Source: Methanobacteriota archaeon (GTDB lineage: Archaea > Halobacteriota > Methanomicrobia > Methanomicrobiales > Methanocorpusculaceae). From it: DNA of 64,000 nt. The position numbers and the translations under genes were made by a program. Under the pieces are notes generated by a model. The model made no database searches. It was given only the letters and a program-made list of their open reading frames with translations, and was not told the origin of the DNA. The stretch lies in NCBI GenBank assembly GCA_023396065.1, contig JAEWXF010000023.1, positions 53,250 to 117,249 of the forward strand, written 5' to 3'. Numbering within the stretch: the stretch's first letter is position 1; the number at the start of each line of letters is the position of its first letter. Positions 35,957 to 45,182 of the stretch are shown in pieces.

Positions 35957-36048
35957 CGGAAAGTCCTGTGTGTATATGAACCCCTTTGTTTCGAGTGGAA
36001 CATTGGAAAGATCACTGTTTCTACTTAAAGATTGTGTTTTATGGAATC

Positions 36049-36591
36049 TCAATAGTAGTAGCTTATCATATTCATCTTGGCTTCCTTCTTTTTGCGGTCA
36101 AGGAAACTGAAGACGGTGTTATGATCAGCGCCCGTTATCAGCATAAGGACGGCGGTGTGAGCGTCGTTCACCTGATCGGGCATGCCGATAATGGCGATGG
36201 TTTTTCCGTAGACGGACATGAAGGTGCCGGTCATGTTTTCAATCTGTTCACGGGCTTTTCCTTCGCGACCGATAATTCTGCCGCGAACCCGGGAAAGTTT
36301 CTGGGGAGTGTCGGCATCGTCGGTGATGTCGATGATGTCTAAGACCATGTCATCGTCTTCAAGGAGTCTGCGGGCACGTTCGGGGGAGAAGCCGCGACCG
36401 ATCGCTTTGATGATGTCCATCGACCGGATTTCGGCGAGGGCATTTTCTTTGTTTTCAATGGTGACGACCCCGTCTTTGCTGTCGACCTCAAGGGTGACAT
36501 CGAGGATCTGTTCAAGGGACTGGCGGGTTGCACCGTTTTTGCCGATGATGGCTCCGATACGGTCGTTGGGGATTTTTACTTCTTGGGTCAT
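36049..36591 (-). CDS. KH-domain RNA-binding protein (Dim2/Krr1-like)
   Basis: From ATG 36591 it has 180 residues; this start is used because RIO1 stops 1 nt before and family members begin near MTQEVKIP. Two KH domains are visible through IIGKNGATRQ and IIGREGKAREQI. Archaeal Dim2-like proteins bind the small ribosomal subunit rRNA during maturation. The neighbour RIO1 kinase acts in the same process, which supports the call. Confidence 0.88.
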   Translation of the reverse strand: MTQEVKIPNDRIGAIIGKNGATRQSLEQILDVTLEVDSKDGVVTIENKENALAEIRSMDIIKAIGRGFSPERARRLLEDDDMVLDIIDITDDADTPQKLSRVRGRIIGREGKAREQIENMTGTFMSVYGKTIAIIGMPDQVNDAHTAVLMLITGADHNTVFSFLDRKKKEAKMNMISYYY

Positions 36592-36592
36592 G

Positions 36593-37420
36593 TTATATCT
36601 CGAAAAATTCTTTTCCGACGATACTGCGGAAAAGGTCGTGTTCGTTGATTGTTTCACACTTCGGGCTGAAGAAACGGTTGATATTTTTGATGTCGCGGAA
36701 GAGGAAGTTATAGGCTCTCGGGTGTTCCGGAGTGACCGCCTGTGCCATATCGATGAGGATGAGGTTTTCAGGGCCGGTGAGAATGTTGTACTCGGAAAGA
36801 TCGCCGTGAATCAGCCGGGCTTTCCGGTACAGGTCACGGATGAGACCAATGGTTTCCTCGTAGCTTTCTTCCGGGGTGCCGCAGAGCTTCTGCCGCATCT
36901 GGGGATACGGGATGCCGTCTTCGCCGAGGAACTCCATGATGAGGATGTTGCGGTCGAAGGCGTAGGCTTCGGGACAGGGAATCCCGGCTTCCCGGGTACG
37001 CGTAAGGTTGCTGTACTCTTTTTTGGTCCAGGCGAAGATGATGTCTTTGTGGGTTCGCCGGATGTTGGAAAAACGCGGATCACCGAGGATGTACTCACTC
37101 ATTGTGGTGAAGTTTCCGGTACGCAGCCGGTAGATTTTGACGGCGGCGGTACCTGCGGTGCCGGCAGCATTGACGCGGCCTGCGGAAAATACGTTGGCTT
37201 CTTTGCCGGTGGAAATTGCACCGCCCATAGAGCTGATTATCTGTTTGTTCACCAGTTTGTAGAGGGCAAGAAGGGTGGTTTCATCGAAGACCTCACCGGT
37301 AACTTTCCGGGTATCGGCATCTTTGAGACGGATACCGAGGTCGGCAAGCTTGCGGTCAAGATGCTGGATGCGGTCGATGTTTTCTTGGTGATGATCCCGG
37401 GGTGCTGGTGATGATTTCAT
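36593..37420 (-). CDS. rio1: RIO1 family serine kinase
   Basis: A 275-residue atypical kinase: STGKEANVF as the nucleotide loop, AAVKIYR with the catalytic Lys, HGDLSEYNIL as catalytic loop, and LIDMAQAV as the metal-binding segment. RIO1 works in late maturation of the small ribosomal subunit. It is coupled to the KH gene downstream. An extra Gly/Ala-rich turn (VNAAGTAGTA) lies before the Lys strand. Confidence 0.92.
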   Translation of the reverse strand: MKSSPAPRDHHQENIDRIQHLDRKLADLGIRLKDADTRKVTGEVFDETTLLALYKLVNKQIISSMGGAISTGKEANVFSAGRVNAAGTAGTAAVKIYRLRTGNFTTMSEYILGDPRFSNIRRTHKDIIFAWTKKEYSNLTRTREAGIPCPEAYAFDRNILIMEFLGEDGIPYPQMRQKLCGTPEESYEETIGLIRDLYRKARLIHGDLSEYNILTGPENLILIDMAQAVTPEHPRAYNFLFRDIKNINRFFSPKCETINEHDLFRSIVGKEFFEI

Positions 37421-37562
37421 TTTGGGAGGTGATCTGTTTTCAGACAGTATTCATTTCTTCTCTGGGCTATTAGCTTTTCTCACTCTGACCCATCACCCAA
37501 AGAGTGAGCGTGAAGACAGTGATACGGTTCTGCTCACGAAAAAAGGGAATGTATGATATTTT

Positions 37563-37720
37563 TCACAGTTTTGTTCCGCATTCGCCGCAGAACTTCGTAA
37601 CCGGAGGATTTTCCGCTCCGCAGGACGGGCACTTCCCGGGTTTCGGTGCGGCTGCTCCGGACAGATTTGCCCCGCAGTTGTTGCAGAACTTTCCGTTTCC
37701 GGCGGATGAAAATGCATCCC
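37563..37720 (-). pseudogene. Double zinc ribbon with no start codon of its own
   Basis: The minus strand encodes KFCNNCGANL, then KCPSCGAENPP and KFCGECGTKL before the TGA at 37563: three CxxC pairs of a zinc-ribbon module. No ATG, GTG or TTG is found in this frame before the ribbon. The frame is open back into the stop region of the MerR-type gene, where skipping one A in the A6 run before its TAA would join them. So it is either the severed C-terminal tail of that regulator or a decayed separate gene. Confidence 0.55.
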
Positions 37721-37764
37721 TCCATAAGGGAGAGAGGAAATTTTCATGTAAAAGAGATTGATAC

Positions 37765-38586
37765 TTATTTTTTCAGAACCGGTACCTGAATCTCGGTAAG
37801 CCAGTCCTTTACGTCTGGTTTGTTCCAGATACCGTCGATGTAGCTTTCCCGCGGAGGTTCACCGGTCGTTTCATAGCCGTTTTCTTCGATCCACCTGAAC
37901 ACGAACGCGTAGGCCTGCCCGAGGTTTTCGTATGCCCCTTTGTGCATAACGGAGACGACCGTTACTGCGGGGATTGTTTTGAATATGATGTCATCGACAT
38001 CAACACCTTTCTCTTCGACAGCCTGACAGTACTCAATGTTGATGTCGTGGTCCCGGTACTCGCGGTCAAGGTCAATCCGGAAACAGTAGTCGGGAGTGAC
38101 GCATTTCAGGTCCGGGTTGGCGGCGGCCACGGCTTTTCCGATTGCGGGGATAAGTTCCATGCAGGTTTCGTAGGTAGGGATGCAGGCTTTTTTTGAGAAA
38201 ACCATGTATTCCGGAATTTCTTTGATGATTGCCGAGTATGTCATAGCAGACTCCGTGTCTCGTCCCGAGAGAATGAATTCTATGCAGGAGAGCTGGTGTT
38301 GTGTGTGTGCAAGATCTGTTTCGAGTTCGGCTTTTCGCCTCAGCAATATTTCTGCGGCACTGCTGCCGGCCCGTATCGCTTTTATCTCTGTGACAGAAAG
38401 CCCTGCCTGCCGGAGTGACTGAATGCCGTGAAGCTGCACGAGCTGTTCTGTTGTGTAGTAGCGATAGTTGGTGATGACGTCGACCCTTTGCGGTTTGAGG
38501 AGTCCTTCTTCATCATAGTAGCGAAGCGTCTTGATCGTTGTTTTGCTGAGTCTGGAAAAGTCGCCGATACGAAACATCTGCTTCAC
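37765..38586 (-). CDS. MerR-family regulator with GyrI-like effector domain
   Basis: A 273-residue protein. Residues 1-75 are a MerR winged helix (RIGDFSRLSKTTIKTLRYYD), followed by a coiled-coil dimer helix and a GyrI-like ligand-binding domain from about residue 125 to the end (PAVTVVSVMHKGAYENLG, DWLTEIQVPV). This is the BmrR/Rob type that senses hydrophobic compounds. It ends in CTG AAA AAA TAA, and a zinc-ribbon reading continues in the +1 frame just after. Confidence 0.87.
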   Translation of the reverse strand: MKQMFRIGDFSRLSKTTIKTLRYYDEEGLLKPQRVDVITNYRYYTTEQLVQLHGIQSLRQAGLSVTEIKAIRAGSSAAEILLRRKAELETDLAHTQHQLSCIEFILSGRDTESAMTYSAIIKEIPEYMVFSKKACIPTYETCMELIPAIGKAVAAANPDLKCVTPDYCFRIDLDREYRDHDINIEYCQAVEEKGVDVDDIIFKTIPAVTVVSVMHKGAYENLGQAYAFVFRWIEENGYETTGEPPRESYIDGIWNKPDVKDWLTEIQVPVLKK

Positions 38587-38695
38587 CTATACTCTGTTTC
38601 CAATTTTCGGATGTAAAGTCTTTCAAGTCTCCATTCGGGGAAGGGTTGAAAGGGTTTTATAGAGGAGTTGAAAAAAGATGCGTGCACCGTTTGGT

Positions 38696-39562
38696 TCACG
38701 CATATCCGGGAGGGTGTTCGTCTTCGTCGCCGGGTTTTTCCGTTTCTTCACATTTTTTTGCGCCGTAGAATTTTTCGTGGAATATTTTGAGGTTCTCCTC
38801 ACATTTTTTGATGAGACCTGTATCGACATTTTCGACCGGGATATTTTTTCCGAGTTCTGCGGCAAGAATTTCAACGAGCTGGAAGATGGAGTCGGGCGTC
38901 ATTCGGACGTGGCACTCTTTGCCTGAGTAGAGCATCATCTGGACGTCAACTGTCCAGTAGGGGTTGTCGCCTTCGCGTTTGAAGGTGTTGACATCGACGG
39001 TGTGCCAGTCGTCGTCCATGGTTCCGGAGGAGAGGGTGTATGCTTCCTGTACACGGTTTCCGTAGATGGAGGTCAGGTGCTGAATGGTCCAGACGGCACC
39101 CCGGATTTTTTCGGCGGTCGGATGCTTCTGTACGGCGTAGAGGAGGTCTTCAAAGAATACTGCAGAGTTGACGTGGCATGCGGTCATGATGACCATGGTA
39201 GCGGACGGCCCGAGCAGCATGGACATGGCGTTTACCATTCGCGGGAAGGTTTTCCGGTCAATCGGGTCGACGAGGTGATACTCGAATACTTCACGGACCG
39301 GGTCGAGGACCCCGGGGTTTGCCTGAAGGGTGTCGGCAAGGAGGACGAGGTCGGTGATGAACTGTTCCGGAACCGGTTTATGGGGACGGTCCGGTTCGGT
39401 CTGCGGGGCGGACCCGGGGGTAGCTGGTGCGGGTTTGGTATTTTTGGCAGTTGTTTTTGGTTTCCGTGTTCGTTTTTTTGGGATGGCGGCTATTGGCTGC
39501 GGTTCCTGAACTTCTGTTTCCGCAGTTTCGGCCTCTTTGGGAAGTGTCGCATCCTCAGTCAT
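38696..39562 (-). CDS. Unknown protein with disordered N-terminus
   Basis: A 288-residue protein I do not recognise. Residues 1-65 are low complexity: acidic first, then Lys/Pro/Thr-rich (KKRTRKPKTTAKN). Residues 65-265 look like a folded, largely helical domain (QFITDLVLLADTLQAN, RMVNAMSMLLG), and the C-terminus is acidic. There is no signal peptide or membrane helix. The basic linker hints at nucleic-acid contact, nothing more. The short-hairpin repeat element lies upstream of it. Confidence 0.65.
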   Translation of the reverse strand: MTEDATLPKEAETAETEVQEPQPIAAIPKKRTRKPKTTAKNTKPAPATPGSAPQTEPDRPHKPVPEQFITDLVLLADTLQANPGVLDPVREVFEYHLVDPIDRKTFPRMVNAMSMLLGPSATMVIMTACHVNSAVFFEDLLYAVQKHPTAEKIRGAVWTIQHLTSIYGNRVQEAYTLSSGTMDDDWHTVDVNTFKREGDNPYWTVDVQMMLYSGKECHVRMTPDSIFQLVEILAAELGKNIPVENVDTGLIKKCEENLKIFHEKFYGAKKCEETEKPGDEDEHPPGYA

Positions 39563-39732
39563 TTGCTAGAAGTATGGGTTTTCAGCAGGCAAAATAGCAT
39601 CGGAATCTTTTTTGAGAAAAAACTCCTGATATGCTGGTATCAGGATCGTTTCCGTGATCCCTTCACGGAATAGTGTTTGTTTACCGTTCCTGCTGCATAC
39701 CGGGAAATCCTCTGGGCATCATAGACCCTGAG

Positions 39733-40040
39733 TTTGATACTTTGCCTGAGTTCCCTCTATTTCGAAATGAGAAATTGAAATAAAATCGTCCCATTTTTGG
39801 ACAAAAAACAAGATTCGTGGTGCAATTCGGATTGGTTTGTTTGTGGATCTTTGGACGTATGAGAAAAAAACCACGAATAGCACTAATATCCGCGAATATA
39901 CTGTTTCTGGTCATGTGCATTTGTGTAAATTCGCGCTACTCGTGGTTTTTTTCTCATACGTCCAAAGACCCACAAGAAAAGTATCAATCTGCATCGAAAA
40001 AATATCATCAGATACCTTTGTGTTTTCTGGAGTGACAGGT
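39733..40040. repeat. Inverted-repeat element, copy A (short hairpin)
   Basis: A 308-bp element whose ends match those of copy B at 63319-64000: left end from TTTGATACTTTGCCT through a GAAATTGAAATAAAA block and TTTTTGGACA; right end with ACGTCCAAAGACCC, ACAAGAAAAGTATC and GGAGTGACAGGT. Arms of about 46 bp (39840-39882 and 39933-39980) are near-perfect inverted copies (TTTGGACGTATGAGAAAAAA and complement), so the centre can form a long hairpin with a loop of about 50 nt. No coding capacity. Nothing else is recognisable in the rest of the 39563-40258 gap. Confidence 0.8.
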
Positions 40041-40258
40041 TGGTTTTGAGGTATCTGTCAAATTCTCATACTCCAAAAATTCTGTGATGTTAGCGGATGC
40101 GTTGCGGGGGAGGAGGGGGTCTAGTGGCAAAGCCAGGAGAGACAGACATTGTTCTTCCTGTCATTCGTCACAGTTCCGGAGCGGACAGCGTTCGGTGCCG
40201 TCGCTGGTGATGAACCCGTGGGTGAAGATGTCCTCTAGAAAAAAAAAGATGTGCGGTT

Positions 40259-42040
40259 TTATTCCCGCCGCCGCAGGAGAGCTGCTGCCGCAAGTCCTGC
40301 CGCAAGGCCGGCAAGAGGAGCCGCCGCCTTCGTCTGTTCCGGTTTTGCGGCGGTCGTCGTTGCGGTTCCGGTTGTCGGCACGGTGGTGGCGTCGATTGTC
40401 AGGATATGATTCTTTTCCGCATATACAACTTCAGGGAAGCCTGAGTAGAAGGTAATTGCGGCATCCGGGGTGACGCCGTCCGGGAGACGGATCTGAACCA
40501 GTCCCGGCACCAGACTTGGCGCAGGATCACCGATCCGCATCGCTGATGCGCCACTCTCATTTTTCAGTCCGGCGATCACGGATGCCTGCCGGTCTGCGGA
40601 GACATTCTCTGCAAACTGTACGAGAATCGTGGCAGGATCTGCTGCCACGGTCGGGACTGCGGTCGGTTCGGAGGTGGCCGTCACTGTCGGAATCGGTGTC
40701 GCTACTGGTTCCACCGCCCCGCCGGGGACAAAGGCGATGGCAAATGGTGAAAGGGACCCGGTCTCTGCGGCATATTCCGCAAGACCCCGGTTCTCTCCGG
40801 TATACCGGGTGGGCAGCTGTGTCCACACACCGTTCTCATAATGCAGCAGGGCGACATCCTGAGGAGTCAGGCCCTCCAGTTCCAGAATGCCGAGCGGCAC
40901 CCCGAACGTAATTGTTGCCGGACCGGTCAGGGGGGCGGAGGATGAGATGTCCATCACCGCGTAATAGTTTCCGGAGGGTGCCGGAGCGCCCGACTCCTTT
41001 TTCACGGTAATCGTTCCCGCCATTCCTTCCGGAACAGTGACATCCTGTACTCCGGACGCAGTGCCGAATGAAACGGACCCGCCGACACCGATACTGCCGG
41101 ACTCAGACGCACCGTCATCACCGCCGTTGTCTGCGGTCGGCTCCGGAATCGGGGTCGGGAGGACCACTTCCCGGATGTGAACCGGGACATCCGCCGATAA
41201 TGACGATGTTTCCGAGGTAACGGTCAGCGTTGTTTCACCAGATTTCTTGGCCCGGAACGTTCCGTTGACCTTATCCAGAACCTCGATCAGGGAGTAATCC
41301 TCTCTCGTCCAGTTCAGAACAATCTCATCGTTCGCAAACCCGGAGGACTCGTTTCCGGCAATCGCCGGAACGGAGAAGACCGAGTACTCATCAACCTCCA
41401 CAGCCTCTTCGGTCCAGATCACATCCCAGACCGGCTCCGCAACCGTGACATTCACCATCACGCTCAGCTCTCCGAGATACAGCGTCGTGGTGTTCTCACC
41501 GGTAGCGGTTGCTACAAACATCACCGGCATCTCCGGATCATCCGAGAGATACCACTCACCGACAGTCGAGCCGGAACTCGCGAGATTTTCATAGTCCGCA
41601 GCCGTGAGGAAAATCTCCTCACCGTAGGTCGTGTTGAATCCCGACAGGGCGAACAGCATGTACGTTTCGTTTGGAATCACCGCATCTGCAGGGAAAATCA
41701 GCAGTTCGTCCATGGTTTCTTCGCGGGGAGTGACGGTCACCATGACTTTGGCGGTCATTCCTTCGTACTCTGCCGTGACGCTGGTCGTTCCATCCTCAGC
41801 AGCGCCGAAGGTACCGTCTGCAAAGACCGAGCCTGTCCGCAGGTCGGAACTGTTCCATCTCACCTCAGTGTTCGGAATGACTGCCGTATAGTTCCCGTTT
41901 TCCATCGTCGCGACGGTGAACGTTATCATCGATCCTTCTGCAATCGTCTGATCGCCGTCCACAATAACCAGATCCGCCGCCGCGGGTCCGGCAAACAGCA
42001 GGAGAAGCAGCAGAAGACAGGCTCCGATATATCGTCTCAT
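40259..42040 (-). CDS. Cell-surface protein with Ig-like domains and a subtilisin-propeptide-like domain
   Basis: A 593-residue protein with a signal peptide (residues 1-22, poly-Leu), Big-type Ig-like repeats in the first 300 residues, then a domain ending in PFAIAFVPGG, a Thr/Pro linker, and residues about 480-555 that resemble the N-terminal prodomain of fervidolysin-type subtilisins (TILVQFAENVS, VVYAEKN). The C-terminus, AAPLAGLAAGLAAAALLRRRE, is a hydrophobic helix plus basic tail like archaeal sorting signals. Its start overlaps the protease stop by ATGA, so the two are made together; it may hold or inhibit the protease at the surface. Confidence 0.75.
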   Translation of the reverse strand: MRRYIGACLLLLLLLFAGPAAADLVIVDGDQTIAEGSMITFTVATMENGNYTAVIPNTEVRWNSSDLRTGSVFADGTFGAAEDGTTSVTAEYEGMTAKVMVTVTPREETMDELLIFPADAVIPNETYMLFALSGFNTTYGEEIFLTAADYENLASSGSTVGEWYLSDDPEMPVMFVATATGENTTTLYLGELSVMVNVTVAEPVWDVIWTEEAVEVDEYSVFSVPAIAGNESSGFANDEIVLNWTREDYSLIEVLDKVNGTFRAKKSGETTLTVTSETSSLSADVPVHIREVVLPTPIPEPTADNGGDDGASESGSIGVGGSVSFGTASGVQDVTVPEGMAGTITVKKESGAPAPSGNYYAVMDISSSAPLTGPATITFGVPLGILELEGLTPQDVALLHYENGVWTQLPTRYTGENRGLAEYAAETGSLSPFAIAFVPGGAVEPVATPIPTVTATSEPTAVPTVAADPATILVQFAENVSADRQASVIAGLKNESGASAMRIGDPAPSLVPGLVQIRLPDGVTPDAAITFYSGFPEVVYAEKNHILTIDATTVPTTGTATTTAAKPEQTKAAAPLAGLAAGLAAAALLRRRE

Positions 42041-44616
42041 TGCGTGCCACCTCCGAACAGCAGGGACTCTGTATACTCCCCTACCGTGACATTCACATAG
42101 TATGGTCCCTCTCCGGACCTCAACAACGTCAGGGTTGCCATCCGTTTGTCCGGAGTCCCGATTCCCACGACCTCTTCCTTATCTGTTTTCCAGTGATAGT
42201 CTGCGTTCGGGAACGTTGTGTTTGTGGACGTGTTCACCGCCGTTGCAATGACGTTCCGCGGTGTTCCCACCGTCAGGACAACCGGGTCGGGTGCAAACCG
42301 GATATCATCGATGACAAGTTCAGGCTGAGGATCAACGGTGACCGGAACCGAAACACTCAGGCCGTCACCGGCATCCGCGGTGATTCTGGTATCTCCTTTG
42401 GCGACTGCGATGTAGTTTCCGGTGAGTTCATCGACTCTCAGAACGTCCGGCTTACTGCTGCTCCAGATCACCGGGTAGTTTGGAATCCGGTTCTTTCTGG
42501 CATCATACACATATGCGGTAAATGTTCCTGCGGATCCTACCGTGTACGTCGTTGCGCTGCGAACCGTCAGAGAGTCAGCCTCAGCGTTCGTCACGGTGAC
42601 GACCGCGTCTGCGGCAAGGTCGTTCCAGGATGCGTTGATCTTCACCGTTCCGGGCGACTTCGCGTACAGTACCCCGGTCGTTGCATTTACTGCCGCCACC
42701 TTCGTGTTACTGCTGGCCCACTCCGCACCGGAAAGCGTAAACTCTCTGTTGAACTGATCATAGCCGGTCGGCTCGGCAAACTGGTAGGTGGAGCCGGTTG
42801 ACAGGGTGATCTTTTTCGGCACAATCTCCATTGCAGAGAGGCGGGGTATGGAGTTGTTTACCGAGGTAAAGGCGTTCACTCTGCCGCCGGAGATGACTTT
42901 GCTTCTGAGATTTTCACTTCGATCAACCGAGTTCATGATGACCTCTTTCAGCTGAACCGGGGTGAGGTCAGGGTTCTGGGAGAGAACGAGGGCTGCTGTT
43001 CCCGCAACCAGCGGGGTTGCCATTGAGGTTCCCGATATAGAGAGATACGCCGACTCCGGAGTGTCAATTCTTCCGAGGACCTTCAGTGTTTTGTCAAACC
43101 GAAGGGAACTGTCCGCATTGTCTGCGGAGAGAGCAAACCCTACGTAGATCGGGTCAGGTACGTTTGCGATCCATTCCTTTGACAGGTAGACGGTGGTCTC
43201 TTTCTGGCCGCTGCCGAAGTACGTGTAGGCCAGTGCGGAGTTCGCTTTCATCTCGTCCAGTGAACTGAAGCTGTTGAAGGGTTTGTCGGTGAGGTAGCAG
43301 CCTGCGCTTGCGTTTTCGCCGAGGTTGTGCAGAACCCAGAGTGAAATGATGGTGGTGTTGTTTTTGTCCAGGACGAACGGGTCAGTGGTAGAGAATATCT
43401 TCTCTATTTTTTCGGTGTCGTTTCGGTACTCATACCATTTCATATCTGTTGCGGTAGTGTACGTTGCAGTTGTTGCATTCGGATAGGTTGAGAGGATCTC
43501 TGATCCGGGAGCCGCGACATGCACGGTTCTCACACCATAGTTGGAGTACTCTGTATCGAGTTTGTCGTCGTGGGTCGTTGCAGCAACACCGATGATGTTC
43601 GGGAGATTGTAGCCGGACGGGTAGTGGGCTGTTTTTGCATAGTCCACATCAAGGTTCAGGTTTCCGGCTGAACAGACGAACAGGCAGTCTTCTGCGGCTT
43701 CCATGACTGCATACTCTGATTTACTGTAGCCCTGGCTTCCGGTGACCCCGTAGGAACAGCTGAAGATACGGACACCCATTTTGGATCCGTACGCAATGGC
43801 CTCTAACGTTCCGCTGGAGGAGAGGGAACCCTGATTGTCCGCAACTTTGAGGGGCATGATGGTGACGTTCTGGTTTATACCGGTAACGCCGATTCCGTTG
43901 TTTCCGACCGCTCCGATAATCCCGGCACAGTGGGTTCCGTGACCTCCGTAGTCCATAGGGTTGCTGTTGTTCTCGCCGAAGTTCCAGCCGTGAACGTCGT
44001 CGATGTAGCCGTTGTTGTCGTCATCAATGCCGTTGTCCGGAATTTCTTTGGTGTTATTCCAGATGTTGGCCGCAAGGTCTTCATGGGTGTACATGACGCC
44101 CGTGTCGATGACACCGACGAGGATATCCGCAGATCCGTTCGTGATGGTCCATGCATCAAGCGCCTGAACGTCAGCTCCGGCTACCGCGGTCGTCGACGTA
44201 TAGGCACCCTCCGGCCCGCTCTCGTAGGGGACGATCTTTTGTATTCCCGCCCCGCGATTCAGGAGATGCCACTGATCTTCGAAGTACTCATCACTGGGTT
44301 CTTCGGTGTCGGTGGAGACTCTGAGATAATCCGGTTCGGCAAACACGACGCCCGGTATTCGTTCATAGTAGGCGACGGCGTCTTCCACGCTCATACCGTC
44401 CGGGATACGGATTACCTGCAGACCGGGAACCAGTTCGCTGAAGTCGTGCAGGGTTTCCACTGCCGGGAGCGGTTTCGCTCCTGCGGCAGCCGCGTCATAC
44501 TGTACCAGTATCTGACCGGGGACATAGTTCTCCTGAGGAATTGCCGCCGCAGTTCCTGCGAGGAGGAGTACGGTCAGGAATATCAGAAGTATGCTGAGTT
44601 TTTTTTGCATTGGCAT
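42037..44616 (-). CDS. Secreted subtilisin-like protease with Ig-like C-terminal domains
   Basis: An 859-residue protein: signal peptide (1-25), fervidolysin-type prodomain (PGQILVQYD to VVFAEPDYL), then a subtilase domain with the triad in GVIDTGV (Asp), GGHGTHCAG (His) and GTSMATP (Ser). A jelly-roll or beta insertion lies before the Ser motif, and from about residue 590 there are three Big-type Ig-like domains. It has no membrane anchor of its own; the coupled next gene has one. Probably degrades external proteins or processes the S-layer. Confidence 0.9.
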   Translation of the reverse strand: MPMQKKLSILLIFLTVLLLAGTAAAIPQENYVPGQILVQYDAAAAGAKPLPAVETLHDFSELVPGLQVIRIPDGMSVEDAVAYYERIPGVVFAEPDYLRVSTDTEEPSDEYFEDQWHLLNRGAGIQKIVPYESGPEGAYTSTTAVAGADVQALDAWTITNGSADILVGVIDTGVMYTHEDLAANIWNNTKEIPDNGIDDDNNGYIDDVHGWNFGENNSNPMDYGGHGTHCAGIIGAVGNNGIGVTGINQNVTIMPLKVADNQGSLSSSGTLEAIAYGSKMGVRIFSCSYGVTGSQGYSKSEYAVMEAAEDCLFVCSAGNLNLDVDYAKTAHYPSGYNLPNIIGVAATTHDDKLDTEYSNYGVRTVHVAAPGSEILSTYPNATTATYTTATDMKWYEYRNDTEKIEKIFSTTDPFVLDKNNTTIISLWVLHNLGENASAGCYLTDKPFNSFSSLDEMKANSALAYTYFGSGQKETTVYLSKEWIANVPDPIYVGFALSADNADSSLRFDKTLKVLGRIDTPESAYLSISGTSMATPLVAGTAALVLSQNPDLTPVQLKEVIMNSVDRSENLRSKVISGGRVNAFTSVNNSIPRLSAMEIVPKKITLSTGSTYQFAEPTGYDQFNREFTLSGAEWASSNTKVAAVNATTGVLYAKSPGTVKINASWNDLAADAVVTVTNAEADSLTVRSATTYTVGSAGTFTAYVYDARKNRIPNYPVIWSSSKPDVLRVDELTGNYIAVAKGDTRITADAGDGLSVSVPVTVDPQPELVIDDIRFAPDPVVLTVGTPRNVIATAVNTSTNTTFPNADYHWKTDKEEVVGIGTPDKRMATLTLLRSGEGPYYVNVTVGEYTESLLFGGGTQ

Positions 44617-44656
44617 CGTTCCGTGATGGACTGTTGTCTCTCACTTGGATGTAATA

Positions 44657-45181
44657 CTATTTAACAGGTGGTGAGGTAAAATTCGGGATATATTCCATTC
44701 CATAATCGTCCATCACGAATCCTTCACCGATATCCGTGACGATATCCTCCACCCGGACAAATCCGAGCTGCTCGTAGGCGGCGATTGAAGAAACGTTCCG
44801 CTTGTTTACCGTCAGCCGGATACGGGAAAATCCGTCCCGACAGCAGAGTTCGTCCAGAAATGCGACTGCCTGCCGGGCAATTCCTTTCCGGCGGCAGGGG
44901 AGATCCACATACAGTTTACTGAGGAACAGCGTCTCACCCTGCGGCTGAACCGCAGTATATCCTGCGGGTCCGGCAGAGGTCATCATCAGATAATATGTAT
45001 ACCCTTCGGCTGATATCTGCCGCGTAACTGCTGCAGCACTCTGAAACCGTTCAATCATATAGACCGTCTGGGCACGACCGATAATCGGCACAAAATGTTC
45101 CATCCAGATACGGCGGGCAAGCTCCGCGACTCTCTGGATATCCTCCGGTGTTCTGACCTCGGCAAAGGAAACCTGTTCCAT
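44657..45181 (-). CDS. GNAT family N-acetyltransferase
   Basis: From ATG 45181 it has 174 residues; this start lies 1 nt after the moaB stop and matches family N-termini, whereas the longer frame overlaps moaB. The acetyl-CoA loop is seen in LPCRRKGIARQAVAFLDEL and the C-terminal NKRNVSSIAAYEQLGF is typical. Similar to spermidine or peptide acetyltransferases, but the substrate is unknown. Co-transcribed with moaB. Confidence 0.85.
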   Translation of the reverse strand: MEQVSFAEVRTPEDIQRVAELARRIWMEHFVPIIGRAQTVYMIERFQSAAAVTRQISAEGYTYYLMMTSAGPAGYTAVQPQGETLFLSKLYVDLPCRRKGIARQAVAFLDELCCRDGFSRIRLTVNKRNVSSIAAYEQLGFVRVEDIVTDIGEGFVMDDYGMEYIPNFTSPPVK

Positions 45182-45182
45182 C

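Noticed and set aside
39733..40040. CRISPR array or leader as an explanation for repeat A
   Set aside because: The repeats are inverted and not evenly spaced direct repeats, and no cas gene is near.
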